Below, one piece after another: positions 62,247-64,000 of a stretch of 64,000 nucleotides of DNA (positions are counted from its first letter, which is position 1; every line of letters starts with the position of its first letter). The notes under the pieces were generated by a model. The model made no database searches. It was not told the DNA's origin and saw only the letters and a list, made by a program, of their open reading frames with translations. The stretch is from assembly GCF_000423705.1 (NCBI RefSeq), contig NZ_AUIM01000011.1:62001-126000 (forward strand), written 5' to 3'. The position numbers and the translations under genes are program-made. This DNA is from Stappia stellulata DSM 5886 (GTDB taxonomy: Bacteria > Pseudomonadota > Alphaproteobacteria > Rhizobiales > Stappiaceae).

Positions 62247-62270
62247 CCTGCTTGCCATGCGCGAAAGAGG

Positions 62271-63713
62271 TTAGCGCTCCAGCCAGAAGTCCGGCATCAG
62301 GATGATGATGCCCGACACGATCTCGAGCCGTCCCAGGATCATCTGCAAGGCCAGCAGCCATTTCACGACATCCGGCAGGGACTGGAACGTGCCGGACGGA
62401 CCGATGACCGGCCCCACTCCCGGCCCGACATTCGCAAGCGCCGTGATCGAGGCGCTGAGTGCCGTCTCAACGTCGAGGCCGGCCGCCGCATAGACCAGAG
62501 CGAAGAGCGCGAAGGTCACGACATACAAAAGCGCGAAGACCAGCACGCCTTCGGTCACGCTCGGACTGAGGCGCCTGCCGGCAAACCGCGGCTCCGCGAT
62601 CCGGTGCGGACGACACATGCCGTTCACAAGCGAACGGATCAGCTGGATCAACACCAGCATGCGGAAGGCCTTGAACCCGCCGGAAGTCGAGCCGCTGCAA
62701 CCGCCCAGAAACGTCACCAGGAAGAACAGCGCTGTTGCGAAGGCCCCCCATTGCAGATAGTCGCCCGCCGCATATCCGGTCGTGGTGATGATCGACACGA
62801 CGTGAAAGACGGACAACGTCAGCTCTCGAAACGGCGCGTCGCTCGCCCCCAGATGCAGCACCGCGAAAGCCGCAAGGCTTGCCGTGGCAGCCAGGCCGAC
62901 GAAAAAGACCACCTGTTCGTATTCGCGGAAATCGCGCCGCTCCACCACACGGATCATGAACAGGAAGGGAAATCCCGACAACAGCATGAAGACGATCGCA
63001 ACCCAGAGGACCGACAGGCCCTCGAATTGTCCCATCGACTGGTCGGAGGTGGAAAAGCCCCCGGAGGAGACCGTCGTCAGCGCGTGGTTGAGGGCCTGAA
63101 ATCCCGTCATGCCGGCAAATCGGTAGAGCGCCATGCAGACGAGTGTCAGCCCGCCGTACAGCAGGAGCAGCCGAACGAGAAACGGCTCGATGCGTCCGTA
63201 GGGCTTGGCCGAGGTTTCCGAGGATTCGATGGCGAAGAGCTGCGAGCCCCCCACCCGCAGCCCCGGGAGCAACCAGATACCAAGCACAACAATTCCGATG
63301 CCCCCGACCCATTGCAGCAGCGACCGCCACAGCAAGATGCCCGGCGGCAAATGATCCAGTCCGGTAAGAACGGTCGCGCCTGTCGTGGTCAGCCCGGAGG
63401 CCGCCTCGAACACGGCATCCGTGAGAGAAAGGTCGAGGCCGCTGAGGTAAAGCGGCAATGCACCGGCAAAGGTGAAGGCGAACCAGGTGGCATTGACCAG
63501 CACCAGCGTTTCTCGGATGCCGAACCTGTTGTCCCTCTTCATGAAGGCAAGCGTCACGACGCTGCCGAAACAGCCGACGACAAGGGCCGAGACGGCAAAC
63601 GCCACCCAGTCCGGATTGCCGACCATGAGATCGGCCGCGGCCGGCACCAGCATGAAGAGCGAGAGGAGAACCATCAGCCGCCCGACGGGCAGCGCAACCG
63701 CGCGGCAGTCCAT
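62271..63713 (-). CDS. trkH: TrkH-family potassium uptake membrane subunit
   Basis: The 480-residue product is a TrkH/KtrB-type K+ channel subunit with four pore repeats. GLTTTGATVL near residue 110, SSGGFSTSD near 220, STTGYAAGDY-like TTTGYAAGD near 310 and ALANVGPGVG near 430 are the four selectivity loops. It needs a cytosolic TrkA partner, which is not in this window. The promoter lies in the 287 bases at the right edge. Confidence 0.93.
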   Translation of the reverse strand: MDCRAVALPVGRLMVLLSLFMLVPAAADLMVGNPDWVAFAVSALVVGCFGSVVTLAFMKRDNRFGIRETLVLVNATWFAFTFAGALPLYLSGLDLSLTDAVFEAASGLTTTGATVLTGLDHLPPGILLWRSLLQWVGGIGIVVLGIWLLPGLRVGGSQLFAIESSETSAKPYGRIEPFLVRLLLLYGGLTLVCMALYRFAGMTGFQALNHALTTVSSGGFSTSDQSMGQFEGLSVLWVAIVFMLLSGFPFLFMIRVVERRDFREYEQVVFFVGLAATASLAAFAVLHLGASDAPFRELTLSVFHVVSIITTTGYAAGDYLQWGAFATALFFLVTFLGGCSGSTSGGFKAFRMLVLIQLIRSLVNGMCRPHRIAEPRFAGRRLSPSVTEGVLVFALLYVVTFALFALVYAAAGLDVETALSASITALANVGPGVGPVIGPSGTFQSLPDVVKWLLALQMILGRLEIVSGIIILMPDFWLER

Positions 63714-64000
63714 GAAAGGGTCCTCGACAGCGCAGGCGCGCGATCCGGAAGCCCAGGCCCCGTTCGCATGCCCGTATCGCGAGAGCCCTTACTCCCATTT
63801 GGCCACACCCTGCAACGCAAAGATCCGGCCCCGTCGTGCAACCCGGCGAAACAAAGCGATGTCCTTGACTCTTTCGCGGTTTTCAGGCAACTGCATTCCA
63901 ACTCCGCAAGAGTGACGAAACACAAGGCAACCGACCGGGACCCGCGAAGGTCTAAAGAGATCCCGGAGGTCAACACCCGACAGCGCGATGCGCCCTCGGG
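63714..64000. other. Right-edge region upstream of trkH
   Basis: No gene was seen. Some bases are AT-richer than average and should include the trkH promoter. Frames present are not protein-like, though a gene continuing past the right edge cannot be excluded. Confidence 0.45.

Noticed and set aside
1-64000. CRISPR arrays, insertion sequences, prophage genes and rRNA
   Set aside because: No regular repeats with spacers, no transposase or phage-like proteins and no rRNA-like sequence were seen.

Overview
The window is a GC-rich chromosomal segment of an alphaproteobacterium, most likely of the order Hyphomicrobiales (Rhizobiales). Support comes from the ethylmalonyl-CoA pathway genes (ccr, ecm and a mesaconyl-CoA hydratase), the aerobic cobaltochelatase pair cobS-cobT beside a J-domain protein and bolA, the aroK-aroB-corC and leuS-lptE-holA operons, an SOS mutasome cassette (imuA-imuB-dnaE2) with an alphaproteobacterial GTTC-N7-GTTC LexA box, and a full TTAA-N7-TTAA CtrA site. 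Genus cannot be fixed from the sequence alone. Apart from one low-GC island, the window reads as ordinary core chromosome with dense, overlapping genes.

Layout. 1-4.6 kb: LysE-type exporter, class III aminotransferase, a degenerate nuclease-like secreted protein and an M48 lipoprotein protease, the last three closely coupled. 4.6-9.7 kb: AT-richer island of three glycosyltransferases and two methyltransferases, arranged as two converging gene groups. 9.7-19.5 kb: YeeE-type transporter, SDR, an unusual membrane sensor/DnaQ-exonuclease fusion with its receiver protein, small unknowns, GNAT, YcaD-like MFS, gamma-glutamyltransferase and a small cytochrome c. 19.5-29.4 kb: asd, a phytase-like esterase, cobT, cobS, J-domain protein, bolA, and corC-aroB-aroK. 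29.6-32.8 kb: a 47-residue membrane peptide, xerD, mesaconyl-CoA hydratase and a divergent beta-carbonic anhydrase. 32.8-38.6 kb: dnaE2-imuB-imuA. 38.8-43.9 kb: polysaccharide flippase, BioF2-like acyltransferase, acyl-CoA synthetase, CAP-domain lipoprotein. 43.9-48.9 kb: ccr and ecm in divergent orientation, MOSC protein and a four-cysteine MarR regulator. 49.3-52.9 kb: LysR regulator divergent from a gamma-butyrobetaine hydroxylase-like dioxygenase and a second YcaD-like MFS. 53-64 kb: GH25 lysozyme, BON-LysM protein, exonuclease III, quinone oxidoreductase, SpoU methyltransferase, leuS-lptE-holA, YggS and TrkH.

How genes work together. Ccr, Ecm and the hydratase are three steps of acetyl-CoA assimilation by the ethylmalonyl-CoA pathway. 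Ecm needs adenosylcobalamin, whose cobalt-insertion subunits CobS and CobT are encoded 20 kb away, and the carbonic anhydrase may keep CO2 available for Ccr. ImuA, ImuB and DnaE2 form the damage-induced mutagenic polymerase complex, with a LexA site six bases from the imuA start. The flippase, the BioF2-like protein and the glycosyltransferase island point to an exported polysaccharide. The most unusual elements are the sensor-exonuclease fusion, the MarR regulator with a C-terminal cysteine cluster under its own palindromic operator, and a dioxygenase whose usual zinc cysteines are absent. No rRNA, tRNA, CRISPR array, transposase or convincing riboswitch was found.
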